Below are positions 44,787 to 56,620 of a DNA stretch of 64,000 nucleotides, in pieces. The position numbers and the translations under genes were made by a program. Position 1 is the first letter of the stretch, and each line of letters begins with the position of its first letter. Under the pieces are notes generated by a model that was given only the letters and a program-made list of their open reading frames with translations, made no database searches and was not told the DNA's origin. The stretch covers positions 248,001-312,000 of the forward strand of contig JALJCS010000035.1 of assembly GCA_023055355.1 (NCBI GenBank). The letters run 5' to 3'. The DNA comes from Agelaius tricolor (lineage: Eukaryota > Chordata > Aves > Passeriformes > Icteridae).

Positions 44787-47700
44787 GCTTTTCCAGCTGA
44801 GGCTTTGCAGTCTTTTCAGCCTGAGAGGAATCAAAGATGGAGACCAAGGTCTTTCAAGTAAAAGCTGTCTGAGCACAGGTCTGGCAGGGCTTCCCTTTTG
44901 CAGCCAGCATTTCCAAGTGTTTTCCTATCTGCACAGCCTTGCACCCACAGCAAAGCCAGGAAGATGCTTCTGCTCTTCAAAGGGCCTTTTTTCTCCTTGA
45001 TTCAGGACTTTAAAGATGGTGGTTAAAGTGCATCTCTACAGGCGCTTTCTCCAAAGTGAGAATTTAATATTCAAAGGAGAAAGGATGCTGCCTCTGTCAT
45101 CTTAATGCTGGAGAAGGCATTGGTCTTGCAAAACAGGGGAGGTGGAGGAAGGACAAACAGTTTTTGGAAATGCCTCCCTACTTGTTTTTCTATTCAATCA
45201 TTCTATATTTTGAAGCTAAAAAATAATAAAACCAGAAGAAAATAATAAAGGATTAGTCTTACAGGCAGTGGAGGAGAGGTGTAATATTTACTATCAAAAT
45301 TTGGACTTTCAAAATTCTGATGTGGTGTAAAATATGTAACACACCTTCAACCAGTTCCTGAAATAGAAATAACAGTAAAATTCCTTCCAGAAAAGATGCA
45401 CATTGTGTCTAACAGCTCTGGGGACTGTTCTTATTAGTGCCAAAAATGATCGGGATAAGGAACTTTTCTTAATTTTTCTGGACAGAGACTTTTATCACTA
45501 GAATCCCAGTTTAAATCATGAACATCCCAAGATGACAAACCAAATGTCCTGGCTGAAGAAATAAGAACTGAATTTTGCTTCTGCCTGTCCCCAAGTCTCC
45601 ATTAAAATGAGCGTATCAACTGAAATATCAAACATCCAGAACCTGCCAAACCAGTGGAAATGTTGCCACTTCCCTCATTTTCAGTGAATTTAGTTATCCT
45701 CAGATTTCAGGAAAGCAGGGGACACCTCCAAGGCCTTTCAGCTTTATTGTGAAATTTGATCTACTTCTGAAACAAATCCTGTTGTGCTCTGCAAATTGCA
45801 CATTTGATATCAGCTACTTTCATGTACCTCTCTGTTTATTCCTGGAAAACTGGCAAAGTTCATGGTGTTTCTGAAAAGGTATTGCATTGCTGGAATGTTG
45901 CCAGGTGGGAAAGTTCTTCTGGAGTGGGGTGAACCTGCAATATCTACAGTGAGACTGATGAACAGGCAGATGGACTCTGGGCAAACGTTTTTTGCTTTCC
46001 TGTCACCGTTCCTGGATTTGGAGCCTCTTTTTTCTTGGTTTGAGTTAATGCATTGCAGCCAAGTTTTGGCTTGGACCCGTTGCATTTCCATGTCCAGGAT
46101 GCCTGGAGCCCTTGCTGCTCCTCGGGGAGGGCACTCAGCCGGCAGGGCCCAAGCGCTGCCTGCACTGACGGAACCGAGCTGCTGCAGCCACGCTGGCATT
46201 GCAGCACCTGAGACGCTGACTCACACGTGTGTGATGTTATTAACTCACCCCACTGGCTGCAGATCCCCTGGGGAGCTGGCACAGGTCTGGCTTTTGGTGA
46301 ACCATCGTGGCTGGACTGTCAGTGCAGCAGCTTAAGCTGCCAGCCCCCCAGCCTTGCCAGAGCCTGCTCCATCATCATCCTGTGAGTACTGGGAAGTGCC
46401 TGGGCCATTTAAAATGCAGGTACTGCCTGCAAGCAGCCACATCTCTGCTCTATTTGAAGCATTTTTCCCCTGTTTGCTCCAAGCTGGCCTTGATTCCCAT
46501 CAGTGGATTGAACCCATCCTTTCAGGTCCCTAGATGAATGGGGGCAGATATCCTGGTGCAGACAGCACTGGAAAAACAGGACCCTGCCTGGCCAAACTCC
46601 CTTTTTGGCACAGAATGCCCTGTACAGCCCACCAGCCTGGCCTCAGCGGGGTCAGCCTGCAGTGCTGGTGTGACTGGGAGCAGAGTGTGGCCAGAGCCAG
46701 CAGGGCACGATCAGCCAAGGGCACCCCTCAGCAGTGACTCTGCTCTGGGATTTCTCCTGCTTAGGGAGGCAGCCACGTGTAAGCACCAGCAATGAATCTC
46801 CTTATTCTTTAATCAAATTAGTGTCAAACAAATTGGGTTTTGGGGGCCCCCTCGCAAGGTTTGCTAACCCCCTCACCTCTGCCTTTGTTTAATACATCAA
46901 GGGCAGAAAGAGGAGACCTGAAGAACAGAACATTTTAACTGCTCGCCCTTTCCCTCACTTTTTCTGTCTTCCCCCCAAGGACAGTGTGCGGGACGCCCTC
47001 CTCCTCACTGCTGTTTCACCTTCCCCTTTAGCCGTGGGAGGACAGAATATGCCCTTGGGAAGGATAAACAGGAAGGGCCAGGAGGGGCCAGGCTGTCTCT
47101 GCTGTTAAAGCTCTGCTGTTCCCTGGGTTAACACTCACAGACCCTGCCCTGGCTCTGCTCAAGAGCCCTCAGGCAGAAGGAGCAGCCTAGAGCTGGAACA
47201 CCCTCTGACCAGCCTGGCTGCAGACCAGCAGGAAAAGCCAAGGGATTTTGCTCTCAGAATCTTTTTCAGCTTTCCTGGGACCATGGGAAAAGGCCATCTC
47301 CTTCAGGCCAAACATGGGTGTCTTCTAGAGCAAGGGGCCATGAGAATTCATTATTCAGCCTTAGCCTTCACTTTTTCATTATCCAAAACCCAACAAGACA
47401 AGAAATGGGCTTCCTTGCATCTGCCCAGATGCTAAGCACAGTCCAGGTGAAGAGCACTGAGCAAGGTGCTGGTGCTGAGTGGTGAGACCACGCAGCAGCC
47501 AGCCAGGAGAAGGGACCATCCTCCTACAGCCAGGCTGAGAATTTCACTTTACAGCCTGGCAGCAGTGAGAGCTGGGCCCAGGAGGTACCAGCTGCTGAGG
47601 TCTCTTGTGTAGACACCAGTGTTATGTCAGAAAATTGTTCTGCTTTGCAGTTAGGAATGTTTTCCGATGGATCTAGGGCAGATTGAGGGTTCTGGTGTGA

Positions 47701-48210
47701 ATTTATGCCTCTGAACCATTTTAAGCAGTAGCTATTTTGGATTTTCCTCCTTGCAGCTCAGCTGGAGGTGTTGGTTGAGCCCTGTTGCACCAGGTGCCAT
47801 CAAACAAACAGGAAGAGCTGTCTCCTTTTGATATGTGTGATCTGAGCTGAGCAGATCCTGGCTTGAGAGGATTCTGTGACTCACCAGCAGCCCTGGGGGC
47901 ATAAGACATGTCTTACACCATTCCATGTCCATGTCCACCCACATGGAGCAGCCCTTCCCAAGCTTCTGACAGCTGATCAAACCCCGAGGCCTTTGAAAAC
48001 ACAGGCAAAGCAGCTGCAGAGGCTGAAACTTGGTGTGTGCTCACACTGCTCTGAGCTCAATGACAACAGGAATGCCCAGCACACACACAGCAGCTCCTGG
48101 GCAGCTGCAGATGTGCCCCAGCTCAGAGAACCAGCTGAGGTCAAAGCTCTCTGGGCCCGATGGCTGCGCAGCTCTGCTGGTGTTGGACCCCAGTGTCCTG
48201 GACATGGGGA
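44787..48210. other. Unique noncoding block, no gene seen
   Basis: Frames of 110-157 codons around 45810-46335 occur on both strands and lack domains. 45190-45400 is AT-rich. No RNA gene or transposon was recognised. Confidence 0.5.
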
Positions 48211-49458
48211 GCAGGGACGTGTGCAGCAGGGGTGTGTGCAGCAGGGGTGTGTGCAGCAGGGGTGTGTGCAGCAGGGGTGTGTGCAGCAGGGGTGTGTGCA
48301 GCAGGGTGTGACCAGCAGGGTGTGAGCAGCAGGGGTGTGAGCAGCAGGGTGTGTGCAGGGGTGTGTGCAGCAGGGTGTGACCAGCAGGGTGTGAGCAGCA
48401 GGGGTGTGAGCAGCAGGGCTGTGACACCAGGGCTGTGAGCAGCAGGGTGTGTGCAGCAGGGGTGTGTGTGTGTGCAGCAGGGGTGTGAGCAGCAGGGGTG
48501 TGTGCAGCAGGGGTGTGAGCAGCAGGGCTGTGTGTGTGCAGCAGGGTGTGAGCAGCAGGGGTGTGAGCAGCAGGGTGTGAGCAGCAGGGTGTGAGCAGCA
48601 GGGTGTGAGCAGCAGGGGTGTGTGCAGGGCTGTGAGCAGCAGGGTGTGAGCAGCAGGGTGTGAGCAGCAGGGGTGTGAGCAGCAGGGTGTGAGCAGCAGG
48701 GTGTGAGCAGCAGGGGTGTGAGAAGCAGGGTGTGTGCAGGGGTGTGAGCAGCAGGGTGTGAGCAGCAGGGCTGTGAGCAGCAGGGTGTGAGCAGCAGGGT
48801 GTGAGCAGCAGGGGTGTGTGTGCAGCAGGGTGTGAGCAGCAGGGTGTGAGCAGCAGGGTGTGAGCAGCAGGGGTGTGAGCAGCAGGGTGTGAGCAGCAGG
48901 GTGTGAGCAGCAGGGGTGTGTGTGCAGCAGGGTGTGAGCAGCAGGGTGTGTGCAGCAGGGTGTGAGCAGCAGGGTGTGAGCAGCAGGGTGTGAGCAGCAG
49001 GGTGTGAGCAGCAGGGGTGTGTGCAGGGGTGTGAGCAGCAGGGTGTGAGCAGCAGGGGTGTGTGCAGCAGGGTTTGAGCAGCAGGGCTGTGAGCAGCAGG
49101 GTGTGAGCAGCAGGGTGTGTGCAGCAGGGGTGTGAGCAGCAGGGTGTGAGCAGCAGGGGTGTGAGCAGCAGGGCTGTGAGCAGCAGGGTGTGTGCAGCAG
49201 GGGTGTGAGCAGCAGGGCTGTGTGTGCAGGGGTGTGTGCAGCAGGGTGTGTGCAGCAGGGCTGTGAGCAGCAGGGTGTGAGCAGCAGGGTGTGAGCAGCA
49301 GGGGTGTGAGCAGCAGGGGTGTGAGCAGCAGGGCTGTGTGTGCAGGGGTGTGTGCAGCAGGGTGTGAGCAGCAGGGGTGTGAGCAGCAGGGCTGTGTGTG
49401 CAGGGGTGTGTGCAGCAGGGGTGTGTGCAGGGGTGTGAGCACCAGGGGTGTCTGCAGG
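48211..49458. repeat. 14/15-bp minisatellite, about 1.25 kb
   Basis: The array begins with several identical 15-bp units (GTGTGTGCAGCAGGG, 48220-48310). It then changes to a mixture of 14-bp (GAGCAGCAGGGTGT) and 15-bp (GAGCAGCAGGGGTGT) units with inserted GTGTGTGTGCAG and GTGTGCAGGG variants, some 85 units in all. On the - strand the unit (ACACCCTGCTGCTC) has no stop codon in any frame, so a 576-codon frame (49707-47977) passes through. Its His/Leu/Cys/Ala/Thr/Pro-rich product follows the repeat and is not a known protein. The + strand is rich in G runs and CAG triplets. Confidence 0.97.
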
Positions 49459-51156
49459 GCTCCCGAGCCTCAGGCTGCGTGTCTGGGGCTCTCTGCAGCG
49501 CTGCTCCAGCCTGCAGTGAAAGTTTCCAGGGCTGTGCCTGCTATTAACATTTAGAGGGTAATCTCCCCTAACACCATAAATGCTAACTGCTCCGGCATGC
49601 CCTTGACAGCTGTAATTGTCTGTGGCCCTGTAAAACATAACAACCATCTGGCAGAAAGCGCTGCTGCTGGGAGAGGAAGAGGGAGACAGGCACCAGCAAG
49701 AGCCCAAAGCAAATGCCCCAGAACAGGTTACCTCGGGGCTCTCTGGCTGCCTGACAATCTGCCCTGACCCTCCTTTCAGCTGCTTTCAATGCCATGGCAG
49801 GAGCATCTTCCTGCTTCAGCCTAACAGGCAGCCCAAGACCTATTGGAATTTATGACAGACAAGCAAGCAGAAATACTCCTGCTTCACTGGAACTGACAAA
49901 CTGGTAAAAGGAGCTGGCCTGGTGGAGATCAAACCCATGGGCTACATAAGAAACCTTGCTCAGCATATGAGAGAAATGTGTTGCCCTGACAATAGTGTGT
50001 TGTGGATCACCTGGCACTTGCAAGGAATGTCCTGCCTGCTCCTCAGCACCTCTGCCTCTCCTCATCATTACAGCCCTTGGAAAAAATGGCATATTAAGTT
50101 CAAAGACCAACAATCCTAGAAAGGAAACAATCTCTATTATTCACAGAGCCAGAGCACTACAGGCAGCCCTCCTGAGGCACCTCTTGGCTTTAACCTCATC
50201 CACAGAGCTCCTTCCTGGGGCAAAGAGAGAATCCAGCTCAGGCAGGCTGTTTCTCCACTGCCCTTTCTGATAAGGCTGCTGAAAAAGCCTGTGGAAGATG
50301 TGGGAGCCAGGAAAGCAGGATCATTTTCCAGCAGGATCCATCCACAGCCTCACCTTTGGCCAGCCCCAGGAGCATCCCTTAGGGCAGAGCCCTTCCTTAG
50401 GTGCATCAACCTCCTTCTGCAAGTAAAGTCACACTGTCAGCTGCAAAAATGGAGTTTTCATCCCTTCCTGTCCTTCCAGGTCCCTCCACTTGCAGCCCTT
50501 GATTTCTTCCAGAAGCTGGTGGCCCATACTGTAATTGCTGGAATGAAAGCACCCAGCCTTTGTGCTCCCCATCACAGCCACTTTCCAAAGTGCCTGTCTG
50601 CCAGGAAAAGAAATTCTATAAGGTTTGCAGTGTGAAGGAACTATTTGTTCTGGTGCTGGGTTCCTCTGGGGTGAGACAGCTCAGGGCAGCAGGGGATTGG
50701 GGCTCCACTGTGCCCTGTGCTGATGTTGCCCACCCCAGGCTGCCCCTCGCACCCATCCCACACTCAGGGTCTGGGGGCATGGAATCAGCGCCCCACAGGA
50801 GCTGCTTTTGGGGGACAGCTGTGCATGGGGAGAGGGGCTGAGTGCGCCTCTGTGCGGGGAAGGTGGGGCAGAGGGGGAGGAGGGAGGGAAACAAGAGTAA
50901 ACATGAGCTGGGAGGGTTTTCAAAGCCGCAGAGGGCCTGGAAAAGGACAGGCTTTGAATCCTGCATGTTCTTTTAACTTGGCCTCTGATTTGAAGAGGCC
51001 CCTGAAAGCCTGGTAAGCCTCATTGAACTTGAAAAGCTACAAGCTTCCTTTCTTCCCCATTTGCTTTGTCTTTCTTATCTCATTCATGTGAGACATTGCT
51101 CCCACCCTGGCCCTTGCTGGAGAGAGGAGCTGCCCAGTCCCCAGCGCTGCTGAGCA
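49459..51156. other. Unique noncoding block, no gene seen
   Basis: Single-copy-looking DNA without a recognised gene. The candidate element 49530-49660 is listed separately. Frames near 50290-50970 lack domains. Confidence 0.5.
49530..49660. promoter_or_regulatory. Candidate conserved noncoding element
   Basis: CTATTAACATTTAGAGGGTA, CACCATAAATGCTAACTGC, GACAGCTGTAATTGTCTGTG and GTAAAACATAACAACCATC form a balanced, non-repetitive block with retained CpGs (CTCCGGCATG, AAGCGCTG). It follows directly on the large minisatellite. The near-palindrome GACAGCTGTAATTGTC contains an E-box (CAGCTG) and a TAATTG core. Confidence 0.33.
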
Positions 51157-51624
51157 GCAGCAACGTCACATGGAGCATCAGAAATGTCACATGGAACATC
51201 AGCAATGTCACATGGAACATCAGCAATGTCACACGGAGCAGCAGTGTCCCATGGAACATCAGCAATGTCACATGGAGCATCAGCAACGTCACATGGAACA
51301 TCAGCAACGTCACATGGAACATCAGCAACGTCACATGGAGCAGCAGTGTCACATGGAACATCAGCAATGTCCCATGGAATATCACCAATGTCCCATGGAG
51401 CATCAGCAATGTCCCATGGAGCATCAGAAATGTCACACGGAGCAGCAGTGTTACATGGAACATCAGCAATGTCACATGGAGCATCAGCAACGTCACATGG
51501 AACATCAGCAATGTCCCATGGAATATCACCAATGTCCCATGGAGCATCAGCAATGTCCCATGGAGCATCAGAAATGTCACACGGAGCAGCAGTGTTACAT
51601 GGAGCATCAGCAGTGTCCCATCAC
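51157..51624. repeat. 18/21-bp minisatellite with 144-bp higher-order repeat
   Basis: Units are based on CATGGAACATCAGCAATGTC (21-bp period) and a shorter 18-bp form (CACGGAGCAGCAGTGT), about 22 units in total. A larger block containing GGAATATCACCAATGTCCCA recurs at 51377 and 51521, a period of 144 bp, with near-identical content of about seven units. All periods are multiples of 3 and the unit has no stop in any + frame, so three overlapping + frames (SNVTWNI-, MEHQQCH- and MSHGTSA-type repeats) and a 214-codon - frame are open. These are array by-products, with no signal peptide or domain. Confidence 0.96.
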
Positions 51625-54600
51625 CCCCAGAGAGCCCCCAGGAAGGGCAGGAGTCATTGCTGAGGTGCAGGGCTTTGGATCTGGGCTCATGGGGTCCCAG
51701 GGCTCTCCTGCCACACCTGGGCACTGCACCTGCTGCCAGGGGCTGCCAAAGCTGGGCTGGGACCTTCCCTGAGCCCTTCTGCAGGGCCAGGCCTTGGGCT
51801 TGGCTCTGCAGGGCACAGACACTGGTCCAGATGCTGAGTCTGGGGCTGCCCTCTCAGAGGGAGCTCCAAAGGCTCCTGGAGGGCAGGGGAAGCCTCACTG
51901 GAGCTCTCCTGAGCACTGGGGCAGGCTCCAGAGGGTACAGCCACAAACATCCCCAGGGAACAGGCCCAGCTGCTGGGGAATGGCACATTCACATCCTTTC
52001 TGTGGCTCTCCCGTGGGGTTTTGCATAGCTTTGCCAGGATATCAAATCCCTGCTGCCACCCCACTCAAGGCAGTTCCCTGGGCCCTGAGGAGCTCTCTGC
52101 AGGCTGTGCCCTGTGCTGAACCACAAACCCAGGATCTAGAGTGACTGCACTGCATGTCCCTAAATGCTTTGTGGGATTTATCAGGACTGGATCTGATTGT
52201 TCCTTTCAGTGAGGACCAAGGCACACCCACCATTTCACACTGCTTATCTCACTGGGAAGGGGGGACAAACCCCCCAGGTGTCCCACCACACCACAGGGAG
52301 AACATTACCCCACCATTTATAAAGAATCAGCCCTGTCCATGCCATTCCTCCATGCTGATTCCTCACAGCAGGTATTTGCAGCCAGACCTTCCTGTGCAAG
52401 CTGCAAATAAAGCTGAGGACTTAGAGCCAGGTGGGCCTTTTCTGGTGAGTACTGAGCTAAAAGGCAGCTTCCTGCAGCACTCCCCACCGTCAGCGGGAGA
52501 GGGTGAGCGCTTGGAGGCTCTTGATAAACAAGTAAAAGCTCAGATATCATGGGAAACCTTTTGTGACATAAGGACCTCTGCATGTCGAGTAAATTCATTA
52601 TACACCAGCTTGACTGGCAATCCCTGAGTGTCTGCTGCAATTACTCTGAGATGGGGAGATTGTACAGCTGTGCTTCCCTGCTCACAACGCAGAGCCAGAG
52701 TCACAAAAAGGGGGTGACAAGAAGCTGAGCCCTTTCCACTGGGCAAGGCAGAGCCTGGTGGAGTTGGAGGGCTCATGAACACCTTGATTTGAGAGTTCAC
52801 AGGGCTCTCAGTGCAGGGACAGTGCAGGAGCTTCCCCTCAGAGACCAGGGCTGGGACATGTGCTCTGCACTTCAGCTTAAACCTTTCCCTTAAACTTTTA
52901 GTTTAACCTTTTCCAAAATGCCCTGAGATAACCTGAAAGTTATTTTCTGAGAGGAAAGCAACAGCTTCTGCACAGAATATTAAACTCTTCTTCCCAGGTG
53001 AGACAAGCCCCGGGACCTGCACGTTCCTCCCTCTGTTACAGCCCCCAGCCCTGCAGGCACCAAACGAGGCCTTGCCAGGAAAACTGCACAGGAAAAGACA
53101 TTTCTCCATGTACAAGAGATCCTCTGTAACAATACCAAGCAGCAGGATGAAAAGATTGAATCCAAATTGCCTTTTCAGAGTTCCCTGTTAGGACACATCA
53201 CACTAGTAGTGAATGCCTGAAGAGAGGTACATACTGGCATTAAATTTCCCATTATTTTGAATTTTCATTGATTAACTTGGAAAAAGTAGCACCATGTTTT
53301 CTATTTACACCCAGCTATTTCTGCTGTATATTAGATTAGATGATAACCTGCTTCTACTGAAGTTATGGCAACAATTTAGAGCTTGTCCAACTCAACAGGA
53401 AATTCCAAATGAAAAAAGAAGTTTCATTTTAACTGTGGATGAATTAATTGTGTTTGGCTCTGAAGGATTGACTGTCTTCATTATTTTAGTTTTGGCTGGA
53501 TTAGATTAAATTAGATTAGATTGGGGGATTGGGGGAGAAATGCAAGGACAATATATTCCCTTTTTAAGAGTAATATGCAAAAAAAGTTGGAGCCAGAGGA
53601 ATTTCACAAGAATATAAATCTGAATAAACTTAGATGACCGCTGTTGACTCTAACCCTGAAATAGTTAGAGATTTATTTTAAGACATCTGTAATTACTTCT
53701 CCACACCATGTACTCCTTTACAATATTTCTATAGCACAAAATCATTCCTAATGAAAGATGTCTCAGTGGATCTCTTCCTGAAAAGTTCAAAGATTTTCCA
53801 AACAGCAGCATTTGGCAGCAAAACCCTTCTTGGCTCAGGAGATATCATTGCTTTACAAACTTTTTCTTTGCTATGCCTAAATTTCAAATGATTTTTGCTA
53901 ACTCAGAAATACATCTGTCTGCTCCTGCACAGAAGGGAAAAGGATTCTCTGCAGTGAGACAACACCTAGAAGGCAATTCTGTGCTCCATCAAGCGCTTTT
54001 CCAGCTCTTCAGAACAAAGTGCTTGACTTGGCTTGGAAACTCAGCCAAATAAAATCTCAGAATTCCATTCAGTTGACTACAATTGGGAGTTTATGAAAGA
54101 AAATCCATTCCTCTACCAAAGCTGAGCAGTTTAGAAGCAGGAAACACCAGCTGGGATTTCAAAGCTTTGATATTTATTTCCTTTTTTTTTTTTTCCACTG
54201 TGCACACTAGAAAGATCTCCCTCTGTCCAGACTCATCTGAAAAACTATCTGCAATTCAAAAGGTGCTGAAAATTTAGTCCAAACCTGAATTATCAACACA
54301 GGCTCAGCTTCACGATCCTTTTATCTGATATTGAATCATGTCTGAGCACCAGGAGATGCATGCTACTGAAAGAGGAATGGTGCAACCAGTCCCAAGGCAG
54401 CCTTGCCTGGGGTTTTTGCCAGGCAGGCATTGTTCAGCAAATGCTGAGCTATTTTCTGTCCCAGTTCAGCTGTTTCCTTTGTTAGTCACTTCTTTGGGTA
54501 GACGTAGCCATGGCCTCTCTACTGTGAGCCAGCAATTCCATAAATTAATTAGAGCTGGGTTTCCTTACCCATCAACCTCCAAATACTTAATACAATACAA

Positions 54601-54816
54601 TACCTAATCTTTCCTCCATCTGAAGCCACAAGATGAGATGGCATAAAACTCAATTTATTGTCTCTGAAGGGGGTTAGATTTTATTTTTAAAGATTATTAA
54701 AAAAGCATTTTCTCTAGAAGTGAGTTGCAGTTAACTCGCAGTGGCTGTGAATGGTGCCTGGGCACAACTGGGAGCTCAGGAAGCCTTGAGGCCATGGCCA
54801 GGGCAAACACAGCCAG
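51625..54816. other. Unique noncoding block, no gene seen
   Basis: No gene, RNA gene or transposon was recognised. 53250-53720 and 54080-54300 are AT-rich. A short ATTAG(A)-type imperfect repeat lies at about 53500-53536 and a T tract at about 54181-54194. Confidence 0.5.
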
Positions 54817-55072
54817 GGCAGGGGATGGGCTGGGATGGACTGGGAATGGACTGGGAATGGGCAGGGATGGACTGGGAATGGACTGGGCTGGACTGGGAAT
54901 GGGCAGGGGATGGGCAGGGATGGACTGGGATCGGGCAGGGGATGGGCAGGGGAGGGACTGGGAATGGATTGGGAATGGGCAGTGGATGGACTGGGAATGG
55001 ATTGGGAATGGACTGGGAACGGGCAGGGGATGGACTGGGAACGGGCAGGGGATGGGCAGGGGAGGGACTGCT
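54817..55072. repeat. Irregular minisatellite of GGGAATGGACT and GGGCAGGGGAT units
   Basis: About 255 bp of variable 11-13-bp units: GGACTGGGAAT, GGGCAGGGGAT, GGGCAGGGAT and GGACTGGGCT in changing order. Larger blocks such as GGGCAGGGGATGGGCAGGGG recur (about 54900, 54937 and 55040), showing higher-order duplication. The + strand is G-rich with many GGG runs, and on the - strand the array gives Pro/Ser/Ile-rich frames without meaning as proteins. Confidence 0.93.
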
Positions 55073-55704
55073 GGGCTGTTGTCTGGACAACATTTCCTCA
55101 ATCTGAGTTGCATTGGGCAAGGACTCGTCAGAAGTTCGTTTTGTGGCAGGACCCTCCGTTTGACAGAGGAAAATCCTGCAGGATTCATGGGAATTTCTGC
55201 CGAGCAGATGGAGGGAAATGCAGTGTGGATGGTCCTTAATTAAGATATTTTGTCTACTCTAAGTCAGGCTATCCGCAGAGGTACCCAGGGAGCAGATGTG
55301 TTTGATCTTATCACACTTGGTTCTGCCACAGCCTTGTTTGAGGCTAATGAATAAAAAGATCGATTTCTTGGGATGAAATGAGGGAAGGAAGGATGACTTG
55401 AGGGGAAATACTGAGTATTATGACTCAAATACTGAGTTGTATGTGGAGTCATACAACTTGTCACAAAACAGAAATAAAATCCATACTTTTTATTTTAATG
55501 GGATTTCTGGGACTTTCACACTGTTTGGTAGTCATGAAGAAAAAATGAGTTTCAGTGGATAAAGCATGAGCTAGGGTTTGTTTTCTCAGTGCTCAAAACC
55601 ATGTCTTTAGTGTGATATGGTTACCTTAAAAAATCATCCCTGCCCCTGGGAGAGGCATTATCTGGGAAAACCACCAGCACAGTTCAGCTGAGTCCTTTTC
55701 CATG
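55073..55704. other. Unique noncoding sequence
   Basis: Nothing was recognised. The stretch 55420-55530 is AT-rich. Confidence 0.5.
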
Positions 55705-55865
55705 CCTGGAATCACAGAATCACTGGGGCTGGAAAGCACCTCCAGGACCATCAGTTCCAACCTCTGCCCCATCCCCACCTTGTCAACCAGACCAGAGCAC
55801 AGGAAACCCCTCCAGTGGTTCCTGGGACTCCTCCAAGGACAGGGACTCCAGCTGCAGCTCCAGGG
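55705..55865 (-). mobile_element. CR1-type LINE of another subfamily, 3' end (sense on -)
   Basis: GGAATCACAGAATCACTGGG, GCTGGAAAGCACCTCCAGGA, CCATCAGTTCCAACCTCTGC, CCCATCCCCACCTTGTCAAC and CAGACCAGAGCACAGGAAAC match a CR1 subfamily with 'CCTCCAGGACCATCGAGTCC' and 'CCACCTTGTCAACCAGACCA' in place of the wording seen in the other copies. About 160 bp remain and the far boundary is uncertain. Confidence 0.78.
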
Positions 55866-56514
55866 TGCAGCTGAAGCTCTCATGACTTCTTTCCTGTGTC
55901 TTGAGCACCAAGAAGATGCCACTTCTCTGTCCCTTCTCCTGCCCAGCTGAAATGACCTCAGTAGAACCACTCTGTGCCTCTCCTGTTCTCGGATCCAATT
56001 TCACACCCTGGCTCCAGAACCCCTTTAGGCATGCAGGGAGCTAAAAATCAAAGCATCTCCTTCTTTTCAAGGAAATAATTCTGCCGACCCTGCTCTGCTT
56101 ATTAGAATGGCTAAAAAGCTGGAGAAAATTTGGGAACCAGGAGAAAAGCTCTCAGAGCCCGGTCCCATAACGAAGCAGGAGGAGAGCACCACAGAGCTGA
56201 GCAGCTCATAAACACAGGGGGAGGATGGGGAGAAGGGAGGGAGCCTCTCTCTGGTGTTCCATAAGCCTCAGCACCCACAGGAGCATTGGCTTTGCTTTTT
56301 TCAGCCTTGCAAATTTTATTCTTCAGAGCACAAGACTGTTCTGAATAGGGAGATTTGATTTTTAATAGAATTATTTATCTTCCATGTTTTATTCTTTGGG
56401 GTCCAAGGCAGGGAAACCAAACATTAAAACATCTCTGTTCTGCCAGCCAGGTTCTCTGGAGACCCCAAAAAGCTGTTGCTGATGTGTCCACCTTACCAGC
56501 AGTTATTTCTGGAA

Positions 56515-56620
56515 GCCCAGCACGTACATAAAGTGTTGCAGTGTGTATCAATTAAACGCGATCACGCAGCCCAAGCCCAATGTGAAACCACACAGGAAAT
56601 GAAAAGTTAAGCTCCCTAAC
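56515..56620. promoter_or_regulatory. Candidate conserved element with retained CpGs
   Basis: GCACGTACATAAAGTGTTGC, GTATCAATTAAACGCGATCA and CGCAGCCCAAGCCCAATGTG hold four CpGs within about 50 bp next to an ATCAATTAAA homeodomain-type core. The block is non-repetitive. Its function is inferred only. Confidence 0.3.

Noticed and set aside
48211..49458. CRISPR-like array
   Set aside because: Units are contiguous 14-15-bp tandem repeats without unique spacers, and the DNA is from a vertebrate.
47977..49707. 576-codon minus-strand open frame
   Set aside because: It follows the 14/15-bp repeat, whose minus-strand unit lacks stops in all frames. There is no domain and no plausible non-repeat coding portion.
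51066..52028. 320-codon plus-strand open frame with repeated NVTW motifs
   Set aside because: The periodic part is the 18/21-bp minisatellite, and the other frames are equally open. The non-repeat tail has no recognised domain.
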